A stretch of DNA of 64,000 bases from Aromatoleum anaerobium. Its GTDB lineage: Bacteria; Pseudomonadota; Gammaproteobacteria; Burkholderiales; Rhodocyclaceae. The notes beneath the pieces are model-generated. The model made no database searches and had not been told where the DNA came from. It saw nothing but the letters and a program-made list of their open reading frames with translations. Each line of letters begins with the position of its first letter. Position 1 is the first letter of the stretch. The translations under genes were made by a program, and so were the position numbers. The stretch spans positions 652,183 through 716,182 of the forward strand of contig NZ_WTVG02000039.1 in the NCBI RefSeq assembly GCF_012910705.2. The letters are read 5' to 3'. This document shows, piece by piece, positions 1 to 13,174 of the stretch.

Positions 1-1
1 G

Positions 2-913
2 CTGGCCGACCTGCTGGCCCATGGCCTGATCCGCGCGAGCTTCGTGCCGCCCGTGGCGGTGCAGGAACTGCGTTCGCTCACCCGCACCCGCAAACAGTTC
101 GTGCGCGAGCGCAGTGCGCACATCCAGCGCATCGAGAAAGTGCTCGAAGACGCCAATCTCAAACTCGGCGTCGTGCTCAGCGACATCCTGGGCCAGAGCG
201 GGCGCGCGGTGCTGCAGGCCAGCATCGCGGGGCAGGACGATCCCCACCACCTGCTCGCGTGCGTGAGCACGCGCGTGAAGGCGACTCGCACCGAGCTGCT
301 CGAAGCCCTGCGCGGCCACGTCAGCCCGCACCACCGCTTCATGCTCAAGCTGCACCTCACGCACATCGATGCGCTCGATCACGCCATTGCCGCCATCGAG
401 AAGGAGGTCGGCCAGGGGCTCGAACCCTTTCGACAGGCGGCCGCGCTGCTGAGCACGATGCCGGGTTTGAGCGCGGTCAGCGCCCACGTGGTGGTGGCCG
501 AAATCGGCATCGACATGTCGCGCTTCGCCACGCCCGGCCATTTGCTGTCCTGGGCCTGCCTGTGCCCGCGTAACGACGAGAGCGCCGGCAAACGCCGCAG
601 CACCCGGTTGCGTCGCGGTGCCAACTGGCTCAAGACCACGCTGGTACAAGCGGCCTGGGCCGCCATCAAGGTCAAGGGCAGCTACCTGCAGGCGCAGTTC
701 CATCGCCTGCGCGCTCGCCGCGGTGCCAAGAAGGCCATCATCGGCGTGGCCGCCTCGATGCTCACCGCCGCCTGGCACATGCTGCGAGACGGCACCGAAT
801 GGCAGGACCTGGGCGCCGCACACTTCGATCGTGCCGATGCTCACAAGACCGCCAACCGACTGATCCGAAGGCTTCAACAGATCGGTTATGCCGCGAGCGT
901 CGTGCCCGTTTAA
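2..913 (+). CDS. IS110-family transposase, 5' end outside the window
   Basis: C-terminal part of an IS110-type DEDD/serine transposase. The frame is open from base 2, and codons before the first possible start at 44 still read as transposase (LADLLAHGLIRASF), so the gene begins upstream of the window. The C-terminal Transposase_20-type domain is visible (LLSTMPGLSAVSAHVVVAEIG, then a helix-rich basic segment). The Ser in NDESAGK is at the position expected for the catalytic serine of this family. The RuvC-like DEDD N-terminal domain lies outside the window. IS110 elements lack classical terminal inverted repeats, so the right boundary is unknown; it must lie before the IS1182 left end near 959. 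Family call firm, element completeness unknown. Confidence 0.88.
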   Translation: MADLLAHGLIRASFVPPVAVQELRSLTRTRKQFVRERSAHIQRIEKVLEDANLKLGVVLSDILGQSGRAVLQASIAGQDDPHHLLACVSTRVKATRTELLEALRGHVSPHHRFMLKLHLTHIDALDHAIAAIEKEVGQGLEPFRQAAALLSTMPGLSAVSAHVVVAEIGIDMSRFATPGHLLSWACLCPRNDESAGKRRSTRLRRGANWLKTTLVQAAWAAIKVKGSYLQAQFHRLRARRGAKKAIIGVAASMLTAAWHMLRDGTEWQDLGAAHFDRADAHKTANRLIRRLQQIGYAASVVPV

Positions 914-958
914 AAGACTGGGTTTCATCCTAGTGAGCATCTGATCCTCCGTAAACTG

Positions 959-2479
959 AGAGGCTGTGAAAAATCCCCGGCCAGTTATATGCCGTTGTTA
1001 TAATTAGGTCTTGCTACGAGGTCTGGATTTGCGCCGATGACGAAGATGCGAGCACGGGTGCTGCTGCCCAACCGGGGGCAGATGGAGTTTCGGGCAAGTG
1101 ACCTGGAGTCACTGCTGCCGGAGGGGCATCGGGCGCGCCTGGTGTGGGCGTACGTCGAGCGGCAGGACCTGTCACGGTTCTACGCCGGGATTCGTGCGGT
1201 CGATGGCGGGGTGGGCCGCTCGGCAATCGCGCCGGAGATTTTGCTGGCGCTGTGGTTGTACGCCACGCTCGACGGGGTGGGCAGCGCGCGGGCGGTGTCA
1301 CGGCTGCTCGAATCGCATGACGCCTACCGCTGGTTGTGCGGCGGGGTTCAGGTCAATCACCACACCCTTTCGGACTTTCGCAAGGATCAGGGCGAAGGGC
1401 TGGACGAGTTGTTGAGTGTGAGCATCGCCAGCCTGATGGCGGCCGGGGTGGTCAAGCTCAAACAGGTGGCGCAGGACGGGATGCGGGTGCGCGCCAGCGC
1501 CGGGGCGGGCTCGTTTCGCCGCAAGGAGAAGCTCGAAGGCTACCTGGAGGCGGCGCGCGCGGCCGTGGCGCGGCTCAAAGCCGAGGTGGAGGCGGACCCG
1601 GCGCAGGCCGAACGGGCGCGGGAAGCGGCCCGGCTACGGGCGGCGAAAGAGCGTGAAGCGCGTCTTGAGAAAGCGCTGGCGCGGCTGCCCGAGATCGAAG
1701 CGATCAAGCAGCGGCAAGGCAAAAACCCCGACCAGGCGCGCGCGTCGATGACCGATGCCGAAGCGACGGTGATGAAGATGGGCGACGGCGGCTTTCGGCC
1801 GGCGTACAACCCGCAGCTGGCGAGCGACGCCGACTCGCTGGTGATCGTGGGGGTCGAGGTGGCCACCGTCGGCAGCGACCAAGGGCAGATGGTGCCGATG
1901 ATCGAGCAGGTCACCGCGCGCTGTGGTCAGGCCCCGGAGGCTTGGCTGGTCGATGGCGGCTACGTCGGGCACGAGCAGATCGAGCAGGCGAGCCGGAGCA
2001 CCGTCGTTTATGGGCCGGTGCCGCAACCCAAGGACAAGGCGGTCGATCCGCACCAGGCGAAGGCCGGCGACAGCGAAGCGGTGGCGGCCTGGCGGCAGCG
2101 GATGGGCACGGACGAGGCCAAGGTCATTTACAAGCGGCGAGCGGCAACGGCCGAATGCGTCAATGCGCACAGCCGCAACCGCGGCCTGCAGCAGTTCCGG
2201 GTGCGGGGTCTGGCGAAGGTCAAGTGTGTGATGCTGATCTTTGCTTTGGCGCACAACCTGATGCGCATGGTCAGCCTCGCACCGGAATTGCTCGGGGTAG
2301 GGACAGGTGCGTCCGCAGTTCCCGGAATCGGGGTTTAAGGGGCGAAAAATGGGGAAAAACGTCAAATGAACCGTCGATAGCAGCACAAACGATGCAAAAA
2401 CCCTATCGCGCCCAGCAAAACGGCGTTAACCCCGCTCGCGCGTCTAATCGGTCCTGCGAACGAAAGATTCACAAACTCT
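959..2479 (+). mobile_element. IS1182-family insertion sequence
   Basis: Element of about 1.52 kb with one transposase gene. Candidate imperfect terminal inverted repeats are AGAGGCTGTGAA at 959-970 and, at the other end, ATTCACAAACTCT at 2467-2479, whose reverse complement AGAGTTTGTGAAT matches at AGAG and TGTGAA. The ends bracket the transposase with about 80 bp on the left and 140 bp on the right. No clear target-site duplication was found by eye. The element sits directly beside the IS110 gene, so the two may have inserted into or next to each other. Confidence 0.65.
1037..2338 (+). CDS. IS1182-family transposase (DDE)
   Basis: A 433-aa transposase that looks intact. The N-terminal DUF772-like domain (about residues 20-110) contains the LLALWLYATLDGVGSAR-type helix. 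A charged coiled-coil insertion lies around residues 165-240, and the RNase H-fold DDE domain follows. Likely acidic residues are D in QDGMRVRASAG (near 145), D in WLVDGGYVG (near 305) and E in TAECVNAHSRNRGL (near 370), which is the usual C-terminal signature of IS1182/IS5-like enzymes. It catalyses cut-and-paste movement of the surrounding element. No frameshift or internal stop was seen, so it could be active. The start at 1037 is an ATG with a weak upstream SD. Confidence 0.9.
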   Translation: MTKMRARVLLPNRGQMEFRASDLESLLPEGHRARLVWAYVERQDLSRFYAGIRAVDGGVGRSAIAPEILLALWLYATLDGVGSARAVSRLLESHDAYRWLCGGVQVNHHTLSDFRKDQGEGLDELLSVSIASLMAAGVVKLKQVAQDGMRVRASAGAGSFRRKEKLEGYLEAARAAVARLKAEVEADPAQAERAREAARLRAAKEREARLEKALARLPEIEAIKQRQGKNPDQARASMTDAEATVMKMGDGGFRPAYNPQLASDADSLVIVGVEVATVGSDQGQMVPMIEQVTARCGQAPEAWLVDGGYVGHEQIEQASRSTVVYGPVPQPKDKAVDPHQAKAGDSEAVAAWRQRMGTDEAKVIYKRRAATAECVNAHSRNRGLQQFRVRGLAKVKCVMLIFALAHNLMRMVSLAPELLGVGTGASAVPGIGV

Positions 2480-2684
2480 GATACCGTCAACCGATACCGT
2501 CAACGCAGTTGACGGTATCAACTTGGGTCGTTCAAGGACCAGATCTCGATACCGTCAGCAATACCGACACTTTAGTCGGGCTTTACTAGGACGGCGTGAG
2601 ACGCCATGAGACGCTAACTGGTTGTTATAGCGGGTAAATTGCAGAAAATCCGGACGGCGTGAGACGACTTGAAAGGATGATATT
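2480..2684. repeat. Repeat-rich non-coding patch between IS1182 and guaA
   Basis: No gene seen. It holds GATACCGTCAAC twice in direct orientation (2480-2491, 2493-2504), the exact inverted copy GTTGACGGTATC (2508-2519), which forms a 12-bp perfect stem with a 3-nt loop, and a fourth partial copy GATACCGTCA (2548-2557). CCGAC/GTCGG arms at 2564-2579 form a small hairpin. A 15-bp direct repeat GGACGGCGTGAGACG occurs at 2589-2603 and 2652-2666, and each copy contains a GGCGT-GAG-ACG mini-hairpin. G+C is lower than in the neighbouring genes. It may be debris of a mobile element or a protein-binding iteron array. Confidence 0.7.
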
Positions 2685-4262
<1,578 letters not shown>

Positions 4263-4282
4263 GACGGGACCGGAAATGAGAA

Positions 4283-4300
4283 GGGCGGCCGCAGCCGCCC
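4283..4300 (-). other. Intercistronic stem-loop between guaB and guaA
   Basis: GGGCGGC (4283-4289) and GCCGCCC (4294-4300) can form a 7-bp all-GC stem with a 4-nt CGCA loop in the guaB-guaA gap. Read on the minus strand, the following sequence is CTTCTCATTTCC, which is pyrimidine-rich but not a T-run. It is therefore more likely an RNA-processing or attenuation element than a full terminator. Confidence 0.4.
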
Positions 4301-4319
4301 CGTGAACGTCTGAGCCGAA

Positions 4320-6368
<2,049 letters not shown>

Positions 6369-6692
6369 TTACTCCTCGCCTGCCGGCCCGCCACCTTTTT
6401 TCATGACCTTGCCTTCCTCGGCGCGCTTCTTGCGCACTGCCTTCGGGTCGGCGATCAGCGGACGGTAGATTTCGACGCGGTCGCGGTCGCGCAACGGGGT
6501 GTCGAGCCGGGTCAGCTTGGCATAGACGCCCACCTTGTTCGGCCCGTCGAGGTCGATTTCCGGATGCTTGGCAAGAATCCCCGACGCCTCGATCGCATCG
6601 CGTACGGTCGCCCCTTCCGGCACGCGCACTTTCAGTAATTCCTGCACCTGCGGTAACGCATAGGTGACTTCGACAGTGATCAGATCGGCCAT
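6369..6692 (-). CDS. rnfH: RnfH family protein (ubiquitin-like fold)
   Basis: A 107-aa small protein with an UPF0125/RnfH beta-grasp domain: ITVEVTYALPQVQELLKVRVPEG, then EIDLDGPNKVGVYAKLTRLDTPLRDRDRVEIYRPLIADPK. The C-terminus is basic and glycine-rich. Its function is not established; in many proteobacteria it pairs with ratA. Here only 2 bp separate the ratA stop from this ATG, so translation is probably coupled. The start at 6692 (MADLITVEV) is chosen over longer in-frame extensions because those would run through ratA. Confidence 0.9.
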   Translation of the reverse strand: MADLITVEVTYALPQVQELLKVRVPEGATVRDAIEASGILAKHPEIDLDGPNKVGVYAKLTRLDTPLRDRDRVEIYRPLIADPKAVRKKRAEEGKVMKKGGGPAGEE

Positions 6693-6694
6693 GC

Positions 6695-7132
6695 TCAGCT
6701 CTTTGGATAGACTTGGTGCGCCCGTTTCACGAACGAATCGACAAAGGTGTTCGCGATGTGATTGAACACCGGCCCGAGCGCCTTTTCCAGCAGCCGGTTC
6801 GAGAATTCGTAGTGCAGGTTGAACTCGACCTTGCAGGCGCTCTCGCCCAGCGGCGTGAAATGCCAGTTGCCGTCGAGATGCTTGAACGGACCGTCCCTGA
6901 GCCGGATCAGCATTTTCACCGGCGCGAGCTTTTCGTTCTGCGTGCTGAAATGCGCCTTGAGCCCGTGATAGTTGATATGCAGCGTCGCGACGGTGACTTT
7001 TTCGGTGCGCGCATGCACCTCCGTGCCGCCACACCACGGCAGGAATTGCGGGTAATCCTCGCAGCGATCGACGAGTTCGAACATCTGCGCGGGGGTGAAC
7101 TCGACCAGGACCAGCTTCTTGACGTCAGCCAT
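6695..7132 (-). CDS. ratA: RatA family protein (START/coenzyme Q-binding fold)
   Basis: A 145-aa member of the polyketide cyclase/START superfamily related to E. coli RatA and yeast Coq10. Family features visible are MADVKKLVLVEFTPAQMFELVDRCEDYPQFLPWCGGTEV at the N-terminus and the C-terminal helix LLEKALGPVFNHIANTFVDSFVKRA. Members are described either as ubiquinone-binding chaperones or, in E. coli, as a toxin blocking 70S assembly; the sequence does not decide between these. The partner is rnfH, 2 bp downstream. The start is the ATG at 7132; the longer frame upstream is a shadow of smpB. Confidence 0.88.
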   Translation of the reverse strand: MADVKKLVLVEFTPAQMFELVDRCEDYPQFLPWCGGTEVHARTEKVTVATLHINYHGLKAHFSTQNEKLAPVKMLIRLRDGPFKHLDGNWHFTPLGESACKVEFNLHYEFSNRLLEKALGPVFNHIANTFVDSFVKRAHQVYPKS

Positions 7133-7240
7133 TGGGGATAGGGACGGCCTTGGCGCCGAACTGCTAAAATCCGCGATTCTACCGCAAGCCGCGCGGCCGG
7201 CGCCGGCCTGAAGCACACGCCAAGGACCCACGACAAACCC

Positions 7241-7687
7241 ATGAGCATCATCGACAACCGCAAGGCCTTCCATGACTACTTCATCGAAGAGAAGTACGAG
7301 GCCGGGCTCGTCCTGGAAGGGTGGGAAGTCAAGGCGATCCGGGCCGGGCGCGCGAACATCAAGGAAGCGTACGTGATCCTGCGCGGCGAGGAGCTGTTCA
7401 TCCTCGGCATGCACATCAGTGCGCTGCAAAGCGCCTCGACTCACGTCAAGACAGACCCGGTGCGCACACGCAAGCTGCTGATGCACGCGAAGGAGATCGC
7501 GAAACTGATCGGCAAGGTCGAGCGCGCCGGCTTCACGCTCGTGCCGCTCGACCTGCACTACGCGAAAGGTCGCATCAAGGCGACGATCGGGCTGGCGAAA
7601 GGCAAGAAGCAATACGACAAGCGCGAATCCGAGAAGGAACGCGACTGGGAGCGCGACAAGGCGCGCCTGATGCGCGTCAAGACCTGA
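7241..7687 (+). CDS. smpB: SsrA-binding protein SmpB
   Basis: A 148-aa tmRNA partner needed for trans-translation rescue of stalled ribosomes. It has the conserved N-terminal [35 protein letters not shown] segment and the OB-fold core. The basic C-terminal tail ([18 protein letters not shown]) enters the ribosome A site/mRNA channel. The ATG at 7241 follows a CAAGGA SD-like sequence. It is divergent from ratA-rnfH; a TAAAAT -10-like hexamer lies at 7165-7170. Confidence 0.96.
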   Translation: MSIIDNRKAFHDYFIEEKYEAGLVLEGWEVKAIRAGRANIKEAYVILRGEELFILGMHISALQSASTHVKTDPVRTRKLLMHAKEIAKLIGKVERAGFTLVPLDLHYAKGRIKATIGLAKGKKQYDKRESEKERDWERDKARLMRVKT

Positions 7688-7771
7688 ACGTCGCGCGCGT
7701 TTCGCAGACTACCTCACCCCCGCCTTCGTCGACGACAGCCCCGCCGCCGAGCCGGAACCCGGCCCGCGCCC

Positions 7772-9343
7772 TCATGAGCTGCACGACAGCATCGAACAGC
7801 CGGCACGATTGCGTGCCCAGTCCGGCCGCCTGGCGGCGAAGCGCTCGCGACCCGGCTGCTCGTCGTACGGGTGGCGCATGACGTCGAGCAGCTCGGAAAT
7901 CAGCGCATAGTCCCCCTGTTCGGCGGCATCGATCGCTTCCTGCGCGAGGTAGTTTCGCAGCACGAAGCGCGGATTGGCGGCGTTCATCCGCGCGCGGCGC
8001 CGATCGACAGGCGTCCGGTCGTGCTTCGCCCGCTTCGCGTACGCAGCAAGCCAGTCGTTCATCTCGGGCTCGGCCGCAGCGGCTTTTTCGGCCGAATAGA
8101 ACGCGTCGCGCACCGGATCGATCGAGGGCGTCTCGAGGTCGAGCGACGCGAGGCCGCGGAAGAAGATCGTCATGTCGACTTCGGCCCGCGTCAGCAGGGC
8201 GTGCAGCGTCTCGACGAGCGCCGCGTCCTCGTCGCCGAACGCCTCGAAGCCGAGTTTTGCGGCCAGCATGCGGCGGTTTTCTTCGTCGAAGACCCGGGCG
8301 TAAAGGTCCAGTCCGTCGTGCAGCGGTTCGGCGGCGCCGAACACGGGATACAGCGCATTCGCGAGCTGCAGCAGGTTCCAGTGCGCGATGTGCGGCTGGC
8401 TGCCGAAGCGGTAGCGCCGGCCGCCGGCATCGGTCGTGTTCGGTGTCCAGCCCGGATCGAAATTGTCGATCCAGCCGTATGGGCCGTAATCGATCGTCAG
8501 GCCGAGGATCGACATGTTGTCGGTGTTCATCACCCCGTGCACGAAACCGACGCGCATCCACTGGGCGATCATTCGCGCCGTGCGTTCGCACACCGTGCGG
8601 AACCACTCGGCCCGGCGCGTTGCCGGTTCGCCCCCAAGCTCGGGAAAATCACGCGCGATCGTGAAATCGACGAGGCGCGTCAGCAGCGCCTCATCGCCAC
8701 GCGACGTGAAGATCTCGAAATTGCCGAAGCGGATGAAGGACGGCGCGACGCGGCACACGACCGCTCCCGGCTCGGCTTTCGGCCGGCCGTCATAGAACAT
8801 GTCCCGGACGACTTTTTCACCGGTGCCGACGAGGCACAGCGCGCGCGTCGTCGGCACGCCCAGGTGGTGCATCGCTTCGCTGCAGAGGAATTCGCGGATC
8901 GACGAGCGCAGCACCGCGCGGCCGTCGGCGTGGCGCGAGTACGGCGTGGGGCCGGCACCCTTGAGTTGCAGCTCCCAGCGCCGGGTGCGTCCGTCGCCCC
9001 GGGTAGTGACCGTTTCACCGAGCGTGATCGCGCGGCCGTCGCCGAGCTGGCCCGCCCAGTTGCCGAACTGGTGACCGCCATAACAGGCGGCATACGGCTC
9101 CATTCCGGGCATCAGCGCGTTGCCGGCAAAGACCGCGGCGAATTCGGGCGAGCGCACGTCCGACTCGTCGAAGCCGAGCAACGCCGCGACTTCGGGCGAC
9201 CATGCGATCAGGTGCGGCGCGCTGACCGGCGTCGGCATCACGCGCGAGTAGCAGGCGCCGTGGACCTGGCGCACGTCCGGCGACGGGTTCGGATCACCGG
9301 GCAGTTCGTGGACGAAACGGTTGTCGAATACGAGATTTTTCAT
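7772..9343 (-). CDS. selO: Protein adenylyltransferase SelO
   Basis: A 523-aa pseudokinase-fold enzyme that AMPylates protein hydroxyl groups. Family landmarks are [29 protein letters not shown] (nucleotide loop and Lys), [20 protein letters not shown] (catalytic/metal Asp and Asn) and WIDNFDPGW. The protein ends SCSS, so a Cys stands three from the end, where eukaryotic SELENOO carries selenocysteine. It follows ligD with a 25-bp gap on the same strand and may be the last gene of a ku-ligD-selO transcript. It converges with smpB. Confidence 0.95.
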   Translation of the reverse strand: MKNLVFDNRFVHELPGDPNPSPDVRQVHGACYSRVMPTPVSAPHLIAWSPEVAALLGFDESDVRSPEFAAVFAGNALMPGMEPYAACYGGHQFGNWAGQLGDGRAITLGETVTTRGDGRTRRWELQLKGAGPTPYSRHADGRAVLRSSIREFLCSEAMHHLGVPTTRALCLVGTGEKVVRDMFYDGRPKAEPGAVVCRVAPSFIRFGNFEIFTSRGDEALLTRLVDFTIARDFPELGGEPATRRAEWFRTVCERTARMIAQWMRVGFVHGVMNTDNMSILGLTIDYGPYGWIDNFDPGWTPNTTDAGGRRYRFGSQPHIAHWNLLQLANALYPVFGAAEPLHDGLDLYARVFDEENRRMLAAKLGFEAFGDEDAALVETLHALLTRAEVDMTIFFRGLASLDLETPSIDPVRDAFYSAEKAAAAEPEMNDWLAAYAKRAKHDRTPVDRRRARMNAANPRFVLRNYLAQEAIDAAEQGDYALISELLDVMRHPYDEQPGRERFAARRPDWARNRAGCSMLSCSS

Positions 9344-9368
9344 GGGCCTTGCGGTTCCGCGGGGGGTT

Positions 9369-11930
9369 TCAGTCAGAGTCGCGCTGCTCCGCTTGGTTCG
9401 GTGTCTTGCGCGGCTGCGGTGGACTCTCGCCGAGCGCCTCCCACATGCTGGAGGTCAGGACGAAGCGCTGCTTCGCGTAATCGCGCCACGGATCCTCGCG
9501 CAGCCGGGCGAGCCGGTCCGCAACGGTGAGGATCGTGAACGCGCCCGGTTTCAGTTCCGGCCCGAGCTCGTCCCACGCGAGCGGGGTCGATACCGGAGCG
9601 CCGGGACGCGCCCGGGCAGCATACGCGCAGATCGCCGACGCCCCGGCGTCGTTGCGCAGGTAATCGACGAAGATCCTGCCAGTCCGCTGGTTCTTGGCCA
9701 TGTTCGCGGTGAAGCGATCCGGCAGGATGCGTGCGAGGTGCGTCGCGACGGCTTTCGCAAAGCGTTTGACGTCGGCCCATTGGGGACCGCGGCGCAAAGG
9801 CACGACGACGTGCAGCCCTTTGCCGCCGGTCGTTTTCAGGAAACTCCCGAGCCCGAGTTCCCCGAGCAGCCCGCGCACCAGCTGCGCCGCTTCGGCGACC
9901 CGCGCCCACGCCAGCTCCGGCCCCGGGTCGAGGTCGATCGTGATCCGGTCCGGCCGGTCCGCGCGCGGCATCGTCGCGCCCCAGGTATGGAATTCGACGA
10001 CGCCGCGCTGGACCATGCCGATCACCCCTTCGAGATTCGTCACGTACAGATAGCTGCGGCGGTCTTTCGAGGACGCTTCCCAGATGAAGCTTTCGACCCC
10101 GCCGGGCCGCTCCTGCCCCATGTGCCGCTGGAAAAAACACTCCGCCTCGCTGCCATCGGGACAGCGCAGCAGGCTCAGCGGGCGGCTGACCACGTGCGGC
10201 AGCAGCCACGGCGCGATGTCCTCGTAGTAATGCGCGAGATCGGCCTTCGTCAGACCCGCATTCGGCCACACGACGCGCTCCGGATGCGTGATGACGATGC
10301 CGGCGACGCGCACTTCGCCCGGCGCATCGCCCTCCGGTCTCAACGCAAGCTCGTCTTGCACCGTATTGGCCGGCTTGTCCTCGCGCAATCCCGCGAATGC
10401 CGCCTGGCGCAGCAGGTTGTCGCGCGTCCAGCCGGCGTATTCGACCTCGGCGACGAGCGTCGGCCGCACCCAGTGCTGGCCCGCGCCACGCGGCTTGCGC
10501 GCGAACGGCGAGTCCTTGCGCTCGAGCGCGGCAAGCTGGCGGGCGAGCCGGTCGAGCGTCGCCCGATCGAAGCCCGTGCCGACCTTGCCGGCATAATTCA
10601 GCGCGCCGGCGTCGTCATACAGCCCGACGAGCAGCGCGCCGAAGCCCTCCCGCGCGCCTCCCGGCTCGGTGTAGCCGCCGATGACGAACTCCTGCCGCGG
10701 CCGGCATTTCAGCTTGATCCAGCTGCGACTGCGGCCCGACACGTAGCGGGCGTCGCCGCGCTTGCCGATCAGCCCTTCCAGACCGAGGCGACAGGCCTGC
10801 TCGAGCGCGGCCCCGACATCGCCGGCGAAATGCTCGCTGTACACGATCGCCCCGCCCTCGCCGTCGGCGAGCGCAGCGGCGAGCCGGCGCTTGCGCTCGA
10901 CCAGCGGCAGGGATGCCAGCTCGTCTCCGGACAGCCACGGTGCGTCGAACACGTAATAGACGATGCGGCCGGACGAACCCTGTTCGAACACGTTCTGCAG
11001 TGCCTGGAAGTCCGGCAAACCATTGTCGCCATTGACGACGATCTCGCCGTCGAGCCAGCTGTCATCGAGCTTCAGCGCCGCCAGCGCCGTCGCAAGCTGC
11101 GGCATGCGGTGCGTCCAGTCCTGGCCGGTGCGCGTGTAGAGCGTGACGGTTCCGGCTTCGAGACGCGCCAGGACGCGATAGCCGTCGTACTTGATCTCGT
11201 AGACCCAAGCCTCTCCGGGCGGCGCCTCGTCCACGAGGCTCGCGAGTTGCGGTGCAACGAAAGCGGGGAACGCTGCGTGGTCTTGTTTTGGGGGCTTCGC
11301 CATTTCCCCTTTGCGGCGCCCTGCCCGTTCGTCGACCTGCTTGACGCTGCCGGGGCGAGCCGCGGTAATCTCAGCCTCGTCGCCGACACGCGCCTCGTCG
11401 TCGTCCTCCTTGATCAGCAGCCAGTTGTGATGGCCTTCGCTGTCCTCTTGACCCGCTCTCGCGTGCATCCTCACCAGCGTCCAGCCCCCATGGAGCTTTT
11501 CGCCGTCGAGGCGGAACTTCAGTTTTCCGCGAGCGAGATCGGCAGCGGGGTCGGGCGAGTCGGTCGACCAGTGGCCGCGATCCCACAGGACGACTTCGCC
11601 TGCGCCGTACTGTCTGGCTGGAATCACGCCTTCGAAGTCGCCGTAGTCGAGCGGATGGTCCTCGGTCTCGACCGCGAGCCGGCGCTCCGACGGGTCGAGG
11701 CTCGGACCTTTCGGCACCGCCCAGCTGCGCAACACACCATCGAGTTCGAGACGGAAGTCGTAATGCAGGCGGCGCGCAGCGTGACGCTGAACCGTGAACG
11801 TCGGCCCGTCTTCGGCTTTAAGCGAAACGGTATCGCCGCCCGGCTCCGGCGTGGCGCTGAAATTGCGCATCGCGCGGTAGCGCGCAAGCGGATCGCCCCC
11901 GCGGGCCTTGCCGGACTCGCTTCGCTTCAT
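9369..11930 (-). CDS. ligD: Multifunctional NHEJ DNA ligase LigD
   Basis: An 853-aa ATP-dependent ligase of bacterial non-homologous end joining, in the Pseudomonas-type order. The 3'-phosphoesterase is at about 25-190 ([21 protein letters not shown], with H/D/R catalytic residues). The ligase is at about 225-520, with the adenylated Lys247 in EIKYDG. The primase-like polymerase is at about 545-840 (DLDPGP metal motif, [14 protein letters not shown]). It is recruited by Ku to blunt or damaged ends. It starts in an ATGA overlap with the ku stop, so the two are translationally coupled. Confidence 0.96.
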   Translation of the reverse strand: MKRSESGKARGGDPLARYRAMRNFSATPEPGGDTVSLKAEDGPTFTVQRHAARRLHYDFRLELDGVLRSWAVPKGPSLDPSERRLAVETEDHPLDYGDFEGVIPARQYGAGEVVLWDRGHWSTDSPDPAADLARGKLKFRLDGEKLHGGWTLVRMHARAGQEDSEGHHNWLLIKEDDDEARVGDEAEITAARPGSVKQVDERAGRRKGEMAKPPKQDHAAFPAFVAPQLASLVDEAPPGEAWVYEIKYDGYRVLARLEAGTVTLYTRTGQDWTHRMPQLATALAALKLDDSWLDGEIVVNGDNGLPDFQALQNVFEQGSSGRIVYYVFDAPWLSGDELASLPLVERKRRLAAALADGEGGAIVYSEHFAGDVGAALEQACRLGLEGLIGKRGDARYVSGRSRSWIKLKCRPRQEFVIGGYTEPGGAREGFGALLVGLYDDAGALNYAGKVGTGFDRATLDRLARQLAALERKDSPFARKPRGAGQHWVRPTLVAEVEYAGWTRDNLLRQAAFAGLREDKPANTVQDELALRPEGDAPGEVRVAGIVITHPERVVWPNAGLTKADLAHYYEDIAPWLLPHVVSRPLSLLRCPDGSEAECFFQRHMGQERPGGVESFIWEASSKDRRSYLYVTNLEGVIGMVQRGVVEFHTWGATMPRADRPDRITIDLDPGPELAWARVAEAAQLVRGLLGELGLGSFLKTTGGKGLHVVVPLRRGPQWADVKRFAKAVATHLARILPDRFTANMAKNQRTGRIFVDYLRNDAGASAICAYAARARPGAPVSTPLAWDELGPELKPGAFTILTVADRLARLREDPWRDYAKQRFVLTSSMWEALGESPPQPRKTPNQAEQRDSD

Positions 11931-12976
11931 GCGCGCCGACGCCGCGTCTCAGCCCCCGACCGACCTCCGCCGTCCTTGCCCGGCTCGCCGGCGGGATTGC
12001 GGGACGCAGTCGTCCGCGCGCGAGCGCTCCGTCCGGCAGCAGGCGGTTTCGTCACCGACGCCCCGCTCGCCGCGGACTTGCGCGCAGCGGTGCGCGACGG
12101 TGGCGGCGCAGAATCCTCGTCGGCGACGGCCCCCTCCTCCTCATTTTCGCTGCGCGCCTTGCCACCTGTGCGCTTGGGGGATCGTCCTTCGAGGCTGCGC
12201 TTGAGCAGCGCCATCAGGTCGACGACCTCGGCTCCGGCCTCGGCCGGCTCCTTCGCCGGCGTCTCGGCGAGGACGTGCGTGCGCCCGGACTCGATCCTGG
12301 CCTCGATGCGCGCCATCAGGTCGTCGCGATAAGTGTCGCGGTACTGCTCGGGCGCCCAGTCCTCGACCATGCCTTCGACGAGGCGCTCGGCCATGTCGAG
12401 CTCCCGCGCGCTCACGCCGAGCGTCTTGATGTCTTCGCCCGGCAGCTTCAGTTCGTCCATCGAGCGGATCTCGTCGGCGAAGCGCAGCGTGTTCATCAGC
12501 AGCACCGCGCCGACCGGGATCACGGCGGCCAGATGCTGGCGGCTGCGGATCACGACCAGCGCGAGCCCGACGCGTGCGGTGCGTCGCAAGGTCTCGCGCA
12601 GCAGCGCATAGCCTTTTTCGCCGCGGCGCCCGGGCTCGAGGTAGTACGGCGTGTCGAAGTAGTAAGGCGGGATGTCGTCCTGCGACACGAAGGCGACGAT
12701 CTCGACTGTCTGCGTCGCTTCGACGTTCGCCTCGCGGAAGTCCTCGTCGGTGACGACGACGTACTGGCCATCCTCGTACTGATAACCCTTGACGATGTCC
12801 GACGGCGACACCGGTTCACCGGTGCGCTTGTTGATGCGCTGGTAGCCGACCGGCGCGAAATCGCGGCGATCGAGCAGATCGAGATCGAGCCGGTTCGCAG
12901 TGCTCGCGGGGTAAAGAGCGACCGGGACATGAACCAGACCGAAGGCGATGGCGCCTTTCCAGACCACCCTGGGCAT
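11927..12976 (-). CDS. ku: Non-homologous end joining protein Ku
   Basis: A 349-aa homodimeric DNA-end-binding ring protein that recruits LigD. The conserved start MPRVVWKGAIAFGLVHVPVALYPA begins at the ATG at 12976; the longer in-frame extension would overlap the permease gene and repeats, and is rejected. The Ku70/80 beta-barrel core spans about 1-255. A Lys/Arg/Ala-rich C-terminal tail (after 265) is typical of bacterial Ku and contributes to DNA threading and LigD contact. It overlaps ligD by 4 bp (ATGA). Confidence 0.96.
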   Translation of the reverse strand: MPRVVWKGAIAFGLVHVPVALYPASTANRLDLDLLDRRDFAPVGYQRINKRTGEPVSPSDIVKGYQYEDGQYVVVTDEDFREANVEATQTVEIVAFVSQDDIPPYYFDTPYYLEPGRRGEKGYALLRETLRRTARVGLALVVIRSRQHLAAVIPVGAVLLMNTLRFADEIRSMDELKLPGEDIKTLGVSARELDMAERLVEGMVEDWAPEQYRDTYRDDLMARIEARIESGRTHVLAETPAKEPAEAGAEVVDLMALLKRSLEGRSPKRTGGKARSENEEEGAVADEDSAPPPSRTAARKSAASGASVTKPPAAGRSARARTTASRNPAGEPGKDGGGRSGAETRRRRA

Positions 12977-13120
12977 GATTGCTCTCCTGCATGCGGCAAG
13001 GGCGTGCGGCCGGCGAAGGCCGGATTGCGCGCGCCGGGAACGGGAATAAACGCGCAGCAATCGACGTTCCCGGGAAGCCTGGACCACCGCGGCGCCGGAC
13101 GAGAAGAACGGGGCGGCGGC

Positions 13121-13174
13121 GCTGCGAACTTCAGCCGCGCTGCGAACTTCAGCCGCGCTGCGAACCTCAGCCGC
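13121..13174. repeat. Three 18-bp tandem repeats at the end of the permease gene
   Basis: GCTGCGAACTTCAGCCGC occurs at 13121-13138 and 13139-13156, with a one-base variant (CCTCAG) at 13157-13174. On the minus strand each unit carries the TGA that, in the innermost copy, is the stop codon of the permease gene. The array looks like a slippage duplication of the gene's 3' end, placed between that gene and ku. Confidence 0.9.

Noticed and set aside
2564..2579. Terminator for guaA
   Set aside because: The CCGAC/GTCGG hairpin is more than 100 bp beyond the guaA stop and has no T-run on the minus strand.
9321..12332. 1003-aa open frame on the plus strand
   Set aside because: Antisense shadow of ligD and part of ku; no domain or SD.
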